From assembly GCA_965206445.1 (NCBI GenBank), contig CBDBJR010000002.1, positions 1,488,001-1,552,000 on the forward strand: DNA of 64,000 nt, read 5' to 3'. Made by a program: the position numbers and the translations under genes. The notes beneath the pieces are model-generated. The model worked only from the letters and a program-made list of their open reading frames with translations. It ran no database searches and was not told where the DNA came from. This DNA comes from CBDBJR01 sp965206445. GTDB lineage: Bacteria > Pseudomonadota > Gammaproteobacteria > Arenicellales > Poriferihabitantaceae. Shown here in pieces: positions 27,046-36,940 of the stretch (positions are counted from its first letter, which is position 1; each line of letters opens with the position of its first letter).

Positions 27046-27190
27046 ATGCAGCAGACATTTTTCGCAAGCGGATTCGAGAAATTCCGCAGGATGAGGACCC
27101 ACATGGGGGTTGACAGTAGTACCAAGCGAATTTATTCGCTGCTTGCAATGCCGACAAATGTACACGGTTCCAGATTCTGGGCGAGTTGCC
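27046..27190 (+). pseudogene. IS5-family transposase remnant
   Basis: In-frame residues MQQTFFASGFEKFRR resemble IS5-type transposase N-termini. The following GVDSSTKRIYSLLAMPTNVH resembles the internal VDSxTGLVHSVVATPANVH segment of the same proteins, with the intervening catalytic region deleted. The identification is from memory of the family and short, so moderate. It is fused in frame to the downstream lipoprotein. Confidence 0.5.
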
Positions 27191-27228
27191 CCACGGAAAG
27201 GAAGCCGTGTCTGGCGATTTCGCATCTA

Positions 27229-28869
27229 ATGTCTGCTATTTTGATGTTTCTGGTTCTTTTATTATTTACGGCTTGCGCCGGCGGTTTATCCCGCGATGAA
27301 GAAGGTGAGATTGATTACCGCAAGGCTGAGATTGTAAAGACGGAAAAGACGGAAAAGACGGATCTAAGCGAATTTACCCACGGTGATAATACATGTGATA
27401 CCCTCTGTGAATTAAAAGATGCAGATGGAAAAGTATTCCGTATTGCCAGACTTAAAAGAAAAAATACGATACACCCTGCTGACAAAGGAGCAACAATAAT
27501 TGCCGGTGAAGACGCTGTCTCTATACGACTTATATCAGCTTTCATAGCAGACCATACGGAAGGGTTTTTTAGTTGGGTTAATGATGCTATTACTGAAGGC
27601 GAGCTTAGACCTAAAGGAGAAATTGCTATTGTAGTTAATGCTTTTGATCTCAATGATAAAACCTCATTTGGCTTCGCTGGCAATGCACCCGACAAAGGAC
27701 GATTGGTTTTTTACTCCGACGATGTAGTTGAAAAGCAATTCTTGAATTTCAACAATATGCCTATTTATGGCCCTACCACCTCGGGAGAACATGGCATAGG
27801 CTTGGAAATATGGATTATGGAGCTGGATATATCCGATAAATTATTAGGAAATTTACTTGAAACAATCGCTCCATATGGGGGAATGTCTTTGCCTGCTCTG
27901 TCTATTGGAAGCAGTATTTTGCAGTCTGTTGGCATGAGTCTTTTGGGAGGAACCAATAATGACATTAATTTTCTTTACCGGGTATTATTAGAACCATATC
28001 AAGAAGACAAGAAGCAAAAAGCCATACTTCCAAAAGCTTTTCTGGAAGCTGGCAATTATGTATTTATTCGACAGAGTGGATTTTTAGATGTCAACCGTGG
28101 GTCTGACAGAATAGACTGGTCAAAAATAGTATTTGATGAGAATACTGGGCGGTTGTACAAAATAAAAACTGGTGAAGACGGTAAGATAATGATGGAGGAA
28201 TATCGCGACCTCAATTATCTGGTTATACAAATCAGCAAAGATACTTCCGGGAGAGATTTAAAATTGGAGGAGCAGTTTTTTGGAGAATTTGTGCAAGGAG
28301 AAGAATCACGTATAGGTGAAAGGATTACACCAGTAATTATGGAAATGACTTTTCGCGATATAAACCGTGAGATATATGAAATTATGAAAAAGCGCGATAA
28401 ATATTGTGCCCTTGAAGCAAACAATAATGAAAACGAGTACCTTGAAGAAAAGTATAATCTTATTCGAGCAGTGGACCAATGGTGGACACAGATCAAACCT
28501 CATCTGAGCAATTATTTTGGTCCTGGTCCTGATGGGATAGTGTTAGAAGAAGGTCTTAGCCGTGGATTTAGCAACGGACTTAGCAGGCAACAAGTAGAAA
28601 GTATTTTCTTAACATTAGAAGAAGAAATGGTTAGGGCAGATATAGTTAGGGCAGATATAGGTTGTAAGGTTTGTAAAGATGTTTTCAGCAATGCTCCAAA
28701 AGGTGAAAATGCTCCAAAAGATGAAAATACTCTAAAATATAAAAACACTCTAAAAAATATAGATAAAGAACAGATACTAGACTGTGACTTTTCCCTTAAG
28801 AAGGCTATAGCTAAGGAGGCTGCAGCTAAGGAGGCTGCAGCAGCTAAGGAGGCTACAGCAATTCAGTAA
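27229..28869 (+). CDS. Unknown AT-rich lipoprotein
   Basis: This 546-aa protein starts at MSAILMFLVLLLFTAC, a signal with a lipobox-like FTAC followed by AGG. An upstream in-frame ATG at 27046 belongs to the IS remnant. The body has no motif I recognise. It is acidic and mixed, with a glycine-rich hydrophobic stretch (GGMSLPALSIGSSILQSVGMSLLGG) mid-protein. The C-terminus is low-complexity: lysine-rich repeats (NAPKGENAPKDENTLK) and AKEAAAKEAA. Base composition is much more AT-rich than the flanks, suggesting transfer. The 3' end overlaps the convergent oxidoreductase gene by 17 bp. Confidence 0.65.
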   Translation: MSAILMFLVLLLFTACAGGLSRDEEGEIDYRKAEIVKTEKTEKTDLSEFTHGDNTCDTLCELKDADGKVFRIARLKRKNTIHPADKGATIIAGEDAVSIRLISAFIADHTEGFFSWVNDAITEGELRPKGEIAIVVNAFDLNDKTSFGFAGNAPDKGRLVFYSDDVVEKQFLNFNNMPIYGPTTSGEHGIGLEIWIMELDISDKLLGNLLETIAPYGGMSLPALSIGSSILQSVGMSLLGGTNNDINFLYRVLLEPYQEDKKQKAILPKAFLEAGNYVFIRQSGFLDVNRGSDRIDWSKIVFDENTGRLYKIKTGEDGKIMMEEYRDLNYLVIQISKDTSGRDLKLEEQFFGEFVQGEESRIGERITPVIMEMTFRDINREIYEIMKKRDKYCALEANNNENEYLEEKYNLIRAVDQWWTQIKPHLSNYFGPGPDGIVLEEGLSRGFSNGLSRQQVESIFLTLEEEMVRADIVRADIGCKVCKDVFSNAPKGENAPKDENTLKYKNTLKNIDKEQILDCDFSLKKAIAKEAAAKEAAAAKEATAIQ

Positions 28870-30808
28870 TCCGATTAGCCTCGGCAATCGCTATTTCCAC
28901 ATTTCTCGGCGCCTTACAATCACCAATCGCATACAGCTGCCCATCCGCCCCAAGCGCCGACCGGTAGCCAGCCAGCGTCGAATTCGCCCGGCAGCCATCC
29001 CAGTCGACAATTAAATCAATCGGCCGCCGGGCGCTGATGCGCTCGCTGAAGATATCGCGCAGCAGCACGCAATCACCGTCGGCATGATCGATTTCGGCGC
29101 AGGCGGTCAGCCGCGCGCCGAGCTTGCCGAGGCGGGTATACCAGGCATTGCGGTGGGTCGGGTCGAGGTCGGCGGCGACGGCGAAATCCGACGTAATCAA
29201 ATCGACCTCGAGGCCGCGATGCAGCAGCCATTCGGCCGCCGCCAGCCCCGCTTGACCGCGCCCGTCGCTGCAAACAATCGCATGGCCGGCACGAATGGCG
29301 TGGCCGGACAGCACCTGATGCGGGGTCAGGTGGGGAATATGCGCTGCGCCGCGATACCGCCGCGCCTGATCGATCGCCCCGGTCGCGACAATCACTCGGT
29401 CCGCCGGCAATGCTGCCAGCCCCGACGGGGTGATTTCATGCCGCAGCCTGAGCTCAACCCCGAGCCGTTCCAGCTCCGCCAGCCGCCAGTCAATGATTCG
29501 TTGCAACTCGCCCATCGACGGGCAGCGCGCCCACAGCATGAGCTGTCCGCCGGCCTGCGGATTGGCCTCATACAGGGTCACCGCATGCCCCTGTTCGCCG
29601 GCGATGCGGGCCGCTTCCAGCCCGGCCGGGCCGGCGCCGATAACACTAACCCGGTACCGGCGTTCCGGCGTCGGCGGCACGTGGCCGGGCAGGGCGACCA
29701 GCGGATTGTGCATGCAGCGAATCGGCTTGCCGGCGTAGCGGTTGGCGATGCAGGTGTTGGCGCCGACGCAGGGGCGAATCTGCCGCGTTTGGCGGCGTTT
29801 GATCTTGTTCACAATCTGCGGGTCACAGATATGCGCGCGCGTCATGCCGACCATATCGGCTTTGCCGGCGGCAATGATGCTGTCCGCGTGCGCCGGGTCG
29901 ATGATGCGCCCGACCGCGAATACCGGCAGCGTCACCACGCTGCGAATCGCCGCCGCCAGCTCGACGAACGTCCCGTGCGGCGACGGGGTGGGCGCCCAGT
30001 GGCGCGAGCGGCCGGTGTGGGTAAAGTTGGTATGCGCAATGATGTTCAGATAATCCACCAGCCCGGTCTCGGCAATGCGCCGGCAGATCTCCTGCATCTG
30101 TTCCAGCCGCAGCCCGCCCGGCTCAAACTCGTCTCCCGGCAGGCGCACGCCCAGCACCTGCCCGGGCGTCAGTTCGGCGCGCACCGCGTGTAGGAGCTCG
30201 AGCAAAAAGCGCAGACGGTTTTCCAGGCTGCCGCCGTATTCATCCTGCCGCCGGTTGCTCAACGGCGACAAAAACGCCTGCGGCAAAAACCCAAACGCGG
30301 CCAGAATCTCGACCCCATCCAACCCGCCCTGGGCGACGCGCGCCGCGCCGGCGGCATAGGCGGCGGTGACTTCCCGGATCTGCTCAATGCGCATCTCATG
30401 GGCGACGTTGCCGCTCGTCTGCGAGCGAATCGGCGAGGCCGACCAGCTCTCCCTGCCGGGCTGATTGATCAGGACGGTGCCGGCACTGTGCGCCAGCTGC
30501 GCCAGTATTCTGCCGTCCTCGGCGTGCACCGCATCGGCCAGCCGCCGGTAGCCGGGGATGATGTCGTCGTTCAGGTTCCACAGCGCATCCTCGCTCAGCC
30601 CCAGCAGCCCCGACGTGTGAATCGGCGTGCCACCGGTGATCTGCAAGCCGACCCCGCCGCCGGCGTACTGCTGCTGATAGCGGATATACCGTTCGCCGGG
30701 CAGATTGCGCTCGGCAAATCCGGGCACATGGGCCGAGACCAGCACGCGGTTGCGCACCCGGATTGGCCCGATTTGCAGCGGCGACAGCAGGTGGGAGAAA
30801 TCGGTCAT
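28853..30808 (-). CDS. TMADH/DgcA-family NADH:flavin oxidoreductase (demethylase-like)
   Basis: This 651-aa Old-Yellow-Enzyme/dinucleotide-binding fusion is of the trimethylamine/dimethylamine dehydrogenase class. It has a TIM barrel (residues 1-~370), an Fe-S linker, and a C-terminal FAD/NAD domain with VIGAGPAGLEAARIAGEQGH. The linker reads CVGANTC then C twelve residues later, so one of the four usual Cys ligands is Ala. I recall the same CVGA form in DgcA/N-methylproline demethylase-like proteins. It likely oxidises an N-methylated amino acid such as dimethylglycine. The start MTDFSHLLSPLQIG at 30808 was chosen; the frame runs on to 31192 through repeat DNA. Confidence 0.82.
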   Translation of the reverse strand: MTDFSHLLSPLQIGPIRVRNRVLVSAHVPGFAERNLPGERYIRYQQQYAGGGVGLQITGGTPIHTSGLLGLSEDALWNLNDDIIPGYRRLADAVHAEDGRILAQLAHSAGTVLINQPGRESWSASPIRSQTSGNVAHEMRIEQIREVTAAYAAGAARVAQGGLDGVEILAAFGFLPQAFLSPLSNRRQDEYGGSLENRLRFLLELLHAVRAELTPGQVLGVRLPGDEFEPGGLRLEQMQEICRRIAETGLVDYLNIIAHTNFTHTGRSRHWAPTPSPHGTFVELAAAIRSVVTLPVFAVGRIIDPAHADSIIAAGKADMVGMTRAHICDPQIVNKIKRRQTRQIRPCVGANTCIANRYAGKPIRCMHNPLVALPGHVPPTPERRYRVSVIGAGPAGLEAARIAGEQGHAVTLYEANPQAGGQLMLWARCPSMGELQRIIDWRLAELERLGVELRLRHEITPSGLAALPADRVIVATGAIDQARRYRGAAHIPHLTPHQVLSGHAIRAGHAIVCSDGRGQAGLAAAEWLLHRGLEVDLITSDFAVAADLDPTHRNAWYTRLGKLGARLTACAEIDHADGDCVLLRDIFSERISARRPIDLIVDWDGCRANSTLAGYRSALGADGQLYAIGDCKAPRNVEIAIAEANRITELL

Positions 30809-30957
30809 TGACAGAGCAGGCCGGGCAACAGGTTGAACAACAGGCGTGTGATGACACGCAAGGATAACAAATTCCCCGCCGCAGAAACCAGCCCGCAAGC
30901 CACGCGCACGCGCCAAACCGGTTGCCGGCGTGCGCAGAAACGCGCCGACCGCCAACG

Positions 30958-31073
30958 GCATAAGCCCGGAAACGGCTGGCACTGCGCACCAACAGGAGCG
31001 GGTGAATTCAACGGACAAGTGCAATATCACCGCTGATGGGAAGGTGATATTTCGGGGCGGCGACTGGGCGGTG
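30958..31073. repeat. Repeat cluster upstream of ankyrin copy 2
   Basis: Holds a partial copy of the dispersed element (30958-31000) directly followed by a left-end copy of the MITE-type repeat (GGTGAATTCAAC at 31001, then AAGTGCAATATCACCGCTGA). The latter matches 59032-59100. Confidence 0.65.
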
Positions 31074-31151
31074 CACAAGTTCAGAAACAGTTGGCATTCC
31101 CCCCAACAGGAGCGCCATGCAAGCCCACTATACTGACCTGCCCTGATGGCA

Positions 31152-31157
31152 TATACT
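31152..31157 (+). promoter_or_regulatory. Conserved TATACT in ankyrin cassette leader
   Basis: The leader GGCATATACTATTTCAAC is conserved upstream of copies 2-7 (for example 32530-32535), about 70 nt before the ATG. It is a plausible -10. No good -35 at the expected spacing. Confidence 0.35.
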
Positions 31158-31223
31158 ATTTCAACCGGGCATAAGCCCCGTCCATTTTTCACTTGCTGTT
31201 TTGTTCAACCACAGGAAAAACAC

Positions 31224-32147
31224 ATGTGCAGACAATATTGGATATCGGCTTTACTGATAGCGGCGTTGGCTGCACCGATGCTGTTGCCCGGCGGCATACA
31301 AACCGCCCGGGCCGACCGCCTCGCCGATGAAATCGCCCGGTTTACGACCGGGGTCGGTCGCCCACCTTCGCCGGCGGCAAAAGATGCCAACGGCTGGACT
31401 GATTTGCACTATGCCGCTGTTTTGGATCTTTCATCTCTGGCAAAACGCCTGTTGGAATCCGAGGCGAAGGTAGATGCCAGATTAAAATCCGATGAGGGGC
31501 CCTTTACGGATGAATTGAAGGCAACTCTGCGCCGATTCGTGGAAGATTATGATGACTGGGCGAGGTATGGGTATACGCCGCTACATATTGCGGCCTATAA
31601 CAACGCCGTAGCGACTGCGACCCTGTTGGTTGAAAGAGGCGCGGCGGTGAATGCGAAGAACATTTATGGGAGGACGTCGCTACATATTACGGCCTGGAAA
31701 AACGCCGTAGCGATCGCGACCCTGTTGCTTGAAAGAGGCGCGGCGGTGAATGCGAAGAACATGATTGGGTATACGCCGCTACATATTGCGGCCTATAACA
31801 ACGCCGTAGCGGCCGCGACCCTGTTGCTTGAAAGAGGCGCGGGGGTGAATGCGAATGACCATTATGGAAGGGCGCCGCTAGATCATGCGGCCAGTAACAA
31901 CGCCGTAGCGACCGCGACCCTGTTGATTGAAAGAGGCGCGGCGGTGAATGGGAAGGACGATGAGGGGTATACGCCGCTACATTCTGCGGCCAGTAACAAC
32001 GCCGTAGCGACCGCGACCCTGTTGCTTGAAAAAGGCGCGGCGGTGAATGCGAAGGACAATTGGGGGGGTACGCCGTTAGCTGCCGCGTTATACCACGACG
32101 CCGATGAAGCCGCTGCCGTGATCCGCCAACACGGCGGCAGACAGTAG
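31224..32147 (+). CDS. Secreted ankyrin-repeat protein, copy 2
   Basis: This 307-aa protein starts at MCRQYWISALLIAALAA, with a signal peptide like the other copies and AGGA 7 nt before ATG 31224. It has an N-terminal capping repeat, five canonical 33-aa repeats (one with the variant NIYGRTSLHITA) and the C-terminal cap DADEAAAVIRQHGGRQ. The N-terminal domain is of the FTDELKATLRRFVEDY type shared with copy 3, while the cap matches copies 1, 6 and 7. It therefore looks chimeric. Confidence 0.88.
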   Translation: MCRQYWISALLIAALAAPMLLPGGIQTARADRLADEIARFTTGVGRPPSPAAKDANGWTDLHYAAVLDLSSLAKRLLESEAKVDARLKSDEGPFTDELKATLRRFVEDYDDWARYGYTPLHIAAYNNAVATATLLVERGAAVNAKNIYGRTSLHITAWKNAVAIATLLLERGAAVNAKNMIGYTPLHIAAYNNAVAAATLLLERGAGVNANDHYGRAPLDHAASNNAVATATLLIERGAAVNGKDDEGYTPLHSAASNNAVATATLLLEKGAAVNAKDNWGGTPLAAALYHDADEAAAVIRQHGGRQ

Positions 32148-32453
32148 GTCGCGCCTTTGCCCGCTGCAAATCCGACCGTCAGATATCCGCTGACTGGCGT
32201 GCCGTCGGGCTTGTATTTCAACGCCGACGCCCCGAGGGCGTGGCGAGAGGCACGATGGATGCGAATGCTCGGCCCCTGGGCGGTGACGTATCGTGTGTGC
32301 GCCCGATACCACCACACCGTTCGCAAATCCGCGCGGGCGCTGTTTACCACGGCGGGGCGGGCACAGCCCGGGTAACCCGGATAAATCACCTCCCCTGCAC
32401 GAACGCCCGACCACGCTGACGAGGGTTGTGTTTGGGGAGCGGGCGATGCGGTG
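32148..32453 (-). pseudogene. 3' arm with degraded minus-strand ORF (cassette 2)
   Basis: Read on the minus strand the arm encodes KPDGTPVSGYLTVGFAAG, preceded by WWYRAHTRYVTAQGPS. Equivalent residues recur in all arms, with different frameshifts. It looks like a decayed copy of an unrecognised gene that faced the ankyrin gene. Confidence 0.4.
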
Positions 32454-32602
32454 CACAAGTTCAGAAACAGTTGGCACTTCCCCCAACAGGAGCACCATGC
32501 AACCACTATACTAACCTGCCCTGATGGCATATACTATTTCAACCGGGCATAAGCCCCGTCCATTTTTCACTTGCTGTTTTGTTCACCTCACAGGGAAAAT
32601 AC

Positions 32603-34291
32603 ATGCGCACACAATATTGGATAGCGTCTTTACTGATAGCGGCGTTTGCACCGACGCTGTTGCCCGGCGGCATACAAACCGCCCGGGCCGACCGCCTCGC
32701 CGATGAAACCGCCCGGTTTACGACCGAGGTCGGACGCCCGCCTTCGCCGACGGCAAAGGATGGCAACGGCTGGACTGACTTGCACTACGCCGCCGTTTTG
32801 AACCTTTCATCTCTGGCAAAACGCCTGTTGGAATCCGGTGCGAAAGTAGATGCCAGATTAAAATCCGATGATGAGCCCTTTACGGATGAATTGAAGGCAA
32901 CTCTGCGCCGATTCGTGGAAGATTATAATGGCTGGTATAGGGATGGAGAAACGCCGCTACATTATGCGGCCAGGACCAACGCCGTAGCGACCGCGACGCT
33001 GTTGGTAGAAAGAGGCGCGGCGGTGAATGCGAAGGACGATGATGGGTGGACGCCGCTACATTTTGCAGCCAGTACCAACGCCGTAGCGACCGCGACGCTG
33101 TTGGTAGAAAGAGGCGCGGCGGTGAATGCGAAAACTAATAATGGGAGTACGCCGCTACATTATGCGGCCAGGAAAAACGCCGTAGCGATCGCGACGCTGT
33201 TGGTAGAAAGAAGCGCGGCGGTGAATGCGAGGAGTAATTTTTGGTCGACACCGCTACATTCTGCGGCCGGGAACAACGCCGTAGCGACCGCAACCCTGTT
33301 GATAGAAAGAGGCGCGGCGGTGAATGCGAAGAACGATGGTGGAGGTACGCCGCTACATTATGCGGCCAGTACCAACGCCATAGCGACCGCGACCCTGTTG
33401 GTTGAAAGAGGCGCGGTGGTGAATGCGAAGGACGATGAGGGGGGTACGCCGCTACATAGAGCGGCCGAGAAAAACGCCATAGCGACCGCGACTCTGTTGG
33501 TAGAAAGAGGCGCGGCGGTGAATGCGAAGAACGATTATGGGAGGACGCCGCTACATTATGCGGCCTATGGCAACGCCGTAGCGACCGCGACCCTGTTGGT
33601 AGAAAGAGGCGCGGCGATGAATGCGAAGGACGATGATGGGGAGACGCCGCTACATGTTGCGACCTGGTACAACGCCATAGCGACCGCGACCCTGTTGGTA
33701 GAAAGAGGCGCGGCGGTGAATGCGAAGGACGATGATGGGAGGACGCCGCTACATTTTGCGGCCATTAAAAACGCCATAGCGACCGCGATCTGGTTGGTTG
33801 AAAGAGGCGCGGCGGTGAATGCGAAGGACGATGATGGGGAGACGCCGCTACATTATGCAGCCAGGACCAACGCCGTAGCGACCGCGACCCTGTTGGTAGA
33901 AAGAGGTGCGGCGGTGAATGCGAAGAGCGGTGCTGGGAGGACGCCGCTACATAATGCGGCCAGTAACAACGCCGTAGCGACCGCGACCCTGTTTCTTGAA
34001 AGAGGCGCGGCGGTGAATGCGAAGAGCGGTACCGGGGGTACGCCGCTACATGCTGCGGCCGTGGACAACGCCGTAGCGACCGCGACCCTGTTGCTTGAAA
34101 GAGGCGCGGTGGTGAATGCGAAGGACAATAATGGGGATACACCGTTAGCTACATTACTTAATCTCCAGGCTGAAAAGAAAAAAGACGCCAAAGAAGGAGG
34201 CAGATCTGCCAAAGAATCCTACAAAGAATTCAAAAAGGAAGCCAAAAAAACCGCCGCCTTACTCCGCAAACACGGCGGCAAAAAAAAGTAG
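32603..34291 (+). CDS. Secreted ankyrin-repeat protein, copy 3
   Basis: This 562-aa protein has the family signal peptide and N-terminal domain and 12 canonical ankyrin repeats, including an atypical SNFWSTPLHSAAG unit shared only with copy 5. The alternative C-terminus is a lysine-rich helix (EKKKDAKEGG...KEFKKEAKKTAALL) ending HGGKKK. This suggests a basic tail for binding nucleic acid, membrane or an acidic partner. The DNA repeats are near-identical 99-bp units. Confidence 0.88.
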   Translation: MRTQYWIASLLIAAFAPTLLPGGIQTARADRLADETARFTTEVGRPPSPTAKDGNGWTDLHYAAVLNLSSLAKRLLESGAKVDARLKSDDEPFTDELKATLRRFVEDYNGWYRDGETPLHYAARTNAVATATLLVERGAAVNAKDDDGWTPLHFAASTNAVATATLLVERGAAVNAKTNNGSTPLHYAARKNAVAIATLLVERSAAVNARSNFWSTPLHSAAGNNAVATATLLIERGAAVNAKNDGGGTPLHYAASTNAIATATLLVERGAVVNAKDDEGGTPLHRAAEKNAIATATLLVERGAAVNAKNDYGRTPLHYAAYGNAVATATLLVERGAAMNAKDDDGETPLHVATWYNAIATATLLVERGAAVNAKDDDGRTPLHFAAIKNAIATAIWLVERGAAVNAKDDDGETPLHYAARTNAVATATLLVERGAAVNAKSGAGRTPLHNAASNNAVATATLFLERGAAVNAKSGTGGTPLHAAAVDNAVATATLLLERGAVVNAKDNNGDTPLATLLNLQAEKKKDAKEGGRSAKESYKEFKKEAKKTAALLRKHGGKKK

Positions 34292-34594
34292 GTCACGCTT
34301 AGCCCGCTGCAAATCCGACCGTCAGGTATCCGCTGACTGGCGTGCCGTCGGGCTTGTATTTCAATGCCGGCGCCCCGAGGGCGTGGCGAGAGGCGCGATA
34401 GATGCGAACGCTCGGCCCCTGCGCGGTGACGTACCGTGCGCCCGACACACCACACCGGCCGCAAATCCGTGCGAGCACTGTTTACCATGTCGGGGCAGGC
34501 ACAGCCCGGGTAACCCGGATACATCACCTCTCCTGCACGAACGCCCCTCCACGCTGACGTGGGTTGTGTTTGGAGGGCGGGTGAACGGGGCGGT
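34292..34594 (-). pseudogene. 3' arm with degraded minus-strand ORF (cassette 3)
   Basis: Same arm as after copy 2, with a small deletion near 34440 that shifts the frame relative to the others (VWCVGRTVRHRAGA). Confidence 0.4.
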
Positions 34595-34744
34595 GCACAA
34601 TTTCAGAAACAGTTGGCACTTCCCCCAACAGGAGCGCCATGCAACCACTATACTAACCTGCCCTGATGGCATATACTATTTCAACCGGGCATAAGCCCCA
34701 TCCATTTTTCACTTGCTGTTTTGTTCACCTCACAGGAAAAATAC

Positions 34745-36940
34745 ATGCGCACACAATATTGGATAGCGGCTTTACTGATAGCGGCGTTTGCTGCACCGAT
34801 GCTGTTGCCCGGCGGCATACAAACCGCCCGGGCCGACCGCCTCGCCGATGAAACCGCCCGATTTACGACCGGGATCGGACGCCCGCCTTCGCCGACGGCA
34901 AAGGATGCCAACGGCTGGACTGACTTGCACTATGCCGCTGTTTTGGATCTCCCATCTCTGGCGGAGCGCCTGTTGGAATCCGGGGCGAAGGTAGATGCCA
35001 GATTAAAATCCGATGAGAGGGATGAATGGAAGGCAACTCTGCGCCGATTCGCGGAAGATTATGATGACTGGGCGAGGTATGGGGAGAGGTATGGGGAGAC
35101 GCCGCTACATATTGCGGCCTATAACAACGCCGTAGCGACCGCGACCCTGTTGGTTGAAAGAGGCGCAGCGGTGAATGCGAAGGACGATTATGGGAATACG
35201 CCGCTACATTATGCGGCCTGGCAAAACGCTATAGCGACCTCGACCCTGTTGGTAGAAAGAGGCGCGGCGGTGAATGCGAAGGACCGGTGGGGGCAGACGC
35301 CGCTACATTTAGCGGCCAGTAACAACGCCGTAGCGACCGCGACCCTGTTAGTTGAAAGAGGCGCGACGGTGAATGCGAAGGACAATGGTAGGAGTACGCC
35401 GCTACATGATGCGGCCAGTAACAACGCCGTAGCGACCGCGACCCTGTTGCTTGAAAGAGGCGCGGCGGTGAATGCGAAGGCCAATGATGGGGCTACGCTG
35501 CTACATTTAGCGGCCAGTAACAACGCCGTAGCGACCGCGACCCTGTTGCTTGAAAGAGGCGCGGCGGTGAATGCGAATGACCATTATGGAAGGACGCCGC
35601 TACATCATGCGGCCAGTAACAACGCCGTAGCGACCGCGACCCTGTTGCTTGAAAGAGGCGCGGCGGTGAATGCGAAGGCCAATGATAGGAGTACGCCGCT
35701 ACATGATGCGGCCAGTAAAAACGCCGTAGCTACCGCGACCCTGTTAGTTGAAAGAGGCGCGGCGGTGAATGCGAAGGACAAGTTTCGGAGTACGCCGCTA
35801 CATGATGCGGCCTTCTCCAACGCCGTAGAGACCGCGACCCTGTTGGTAGAAAGAGGCGCGGCGGTGAATGCGAAGGCCAAGTATGGGAGGACGCCGCTAC
35901 ATAGAGCGGCCAGTGCCTTTAAAAATGCCGTAGCGACCGCGACCCTGTTGGTAGAAAGAGGCGCGGCGGTGAATGAGAAGGACGATGATGGGGAGACGCC
36001 GCTACATAAAGCGGCCTTCTCCAACGCCGTAGAGACCGCGACCCTGTTGGTTGAAAGAGGCACGGCGGTGAATGCGAAGGACAATGATGGGGATACGCCG
36101 CTATATTATGCGGCCTTTAACAACGCTGTAGCGACCGCGACCCTGTTAGTTGAAAGAGGCGCGACGGTGAATGCGAAGGACAATGATGGGAGTACGCCGC
36201 TACATGATGCGGCCAGGGGCAACGCCGTAGCGACCGCGACCCTGTTGATTGAAAGAGGCGCGGCGGTGAATGCGAAGGACAAGTATGGGTTTACGCCGCT
36301 ACATTCTGCGGCCTGGAAAAACGCCGTAGCGACCGCGACCCTGTTGGTTGAAAGAGGCGCGATGGTGAATGCGAAGAGCGATAAGGGGTGGGCGCCGCTA
36401 TATCATGCGGCCGGTAACAACGCCGTAGCGACCGCGACCCTGTTGGTTGAAAGAGGCGCGGCGGTGAATGCGAAGGACAAGTATGGGAATACGCCGCTAC
36501 ATTATGCGGCCTGGAACAACGACGTAGCGACCGCGACCCTGTTGGTTGAAAGAGGCGCGGCGGTGAATGCGAAGGACGATAAAGGATATACGCCGCTACA
36601 CAATGCGGCCAGGGGCAACGCCGTAGCGATCGCGACCCTGTTGATTGAAAGAGGCGCGACGGTGAATGCGAAGGCCAATGATGGGGAGACACCGCTACAT
36701 GATGCGGCCAGAGGCAACGCCGTAGCGACCGCGACCCTGTTGGTTGAAAGAGGCGCGGCGGTGAATGCGAAGGCCAATAATGGGGATACGCCGTTAGCTA
36801 CATTACTTAATCGCCAGGCTGAAAAGAAAAAAGACGCCAAAGAAGGAGGCAGCTATGCCAAAGAATCCTACAAAGAATTCAAAAAGGAAGCCAAAAAAAC
36901 CGCCGCCTTACTCCGCAAATACGGCGGCAAAAAAAAGTAG
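34745..36940 (+). CDS. Secreted ankyrin-repeat protein, copy 4
   Basis: This 731-aa protein has a signal peptide ending TARA and 17 canonical repeats. One repeat carries a two-residue insertion (RAASAFKNAV), and there is a small ARYGERYGE duplication before repeat 1. The C-terminal lysine-rich tail resembles copies 3 and 5 and ends KYGGKKK. Several units (ANDGxTPLHDAA, DKYGxTPLH) recur within this gene only, suggesting expansion inside it. Confidence 0.88.
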   Translation: MRTQYWIAALLIAAFAAPMLLPGGIQTARADRLADETARFTTGIGRPPSPTAKDANGWTDLHYAAVLDLPSLAERLLESGAKVDARLKSDERDEWKATLRRFAEDYDDWARYGERYGETPLHIAAYNNAVATATLLVERGAAVNAKDDYGNTPLHYAAWQNAIATSTLLVERGAAVNAKDRWGQTPLHLAASNNAVATATLLVERGATVNAKDNGRSTPLHDAASNNAVATATLLLERGAAVNAKANDGATLLHLAASNNAVATATLLLERGAAVNANDHYGRTPLHHAASNNAVATATLLLERGAAVNAKANDRSTPLHDAASKNAVATATLLVERGAAVNAKDKFRSTPLHDAAFSNAVETATLLVERGAAVNAKAKYGRTPLHRAASAFKNAVATATLLVERGAAVNEKDDDGETPLHKAAFSNAVETATLLVERGTAVNAKDNDGDTPLYYAAFNNAVATATLLVERGATVNAKDNDGSTPLHDAARGNAVATATLLIERGAAVNAKDKYGFTPLHSAAWKNAVATATLLVERGAMVNAKSDKGWAPLYHAAGNNAVATATLLVERGAAVNAKDKYGNTPLHYAAWNNDVATATLLVERGAAVNAKDDKGYTPLHNAARGNAVAIATLLIERGATVNAKANDGETPLHDAARGNAVATATLLVERGAAVNAKANNGDTPLATLLNRQAEKKKDAKEGGSYAKESYKEFKKEAKKTAALLRKYGGKKK

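Noticed and set aside
30809..31192. 779-aa start for the demethylase-like oxidoreductase
   Set aside because: The extra 128 residues are translated repeat DNA (R1, MITE end and ankyrin leader); homology begins at MTDFSHLL.
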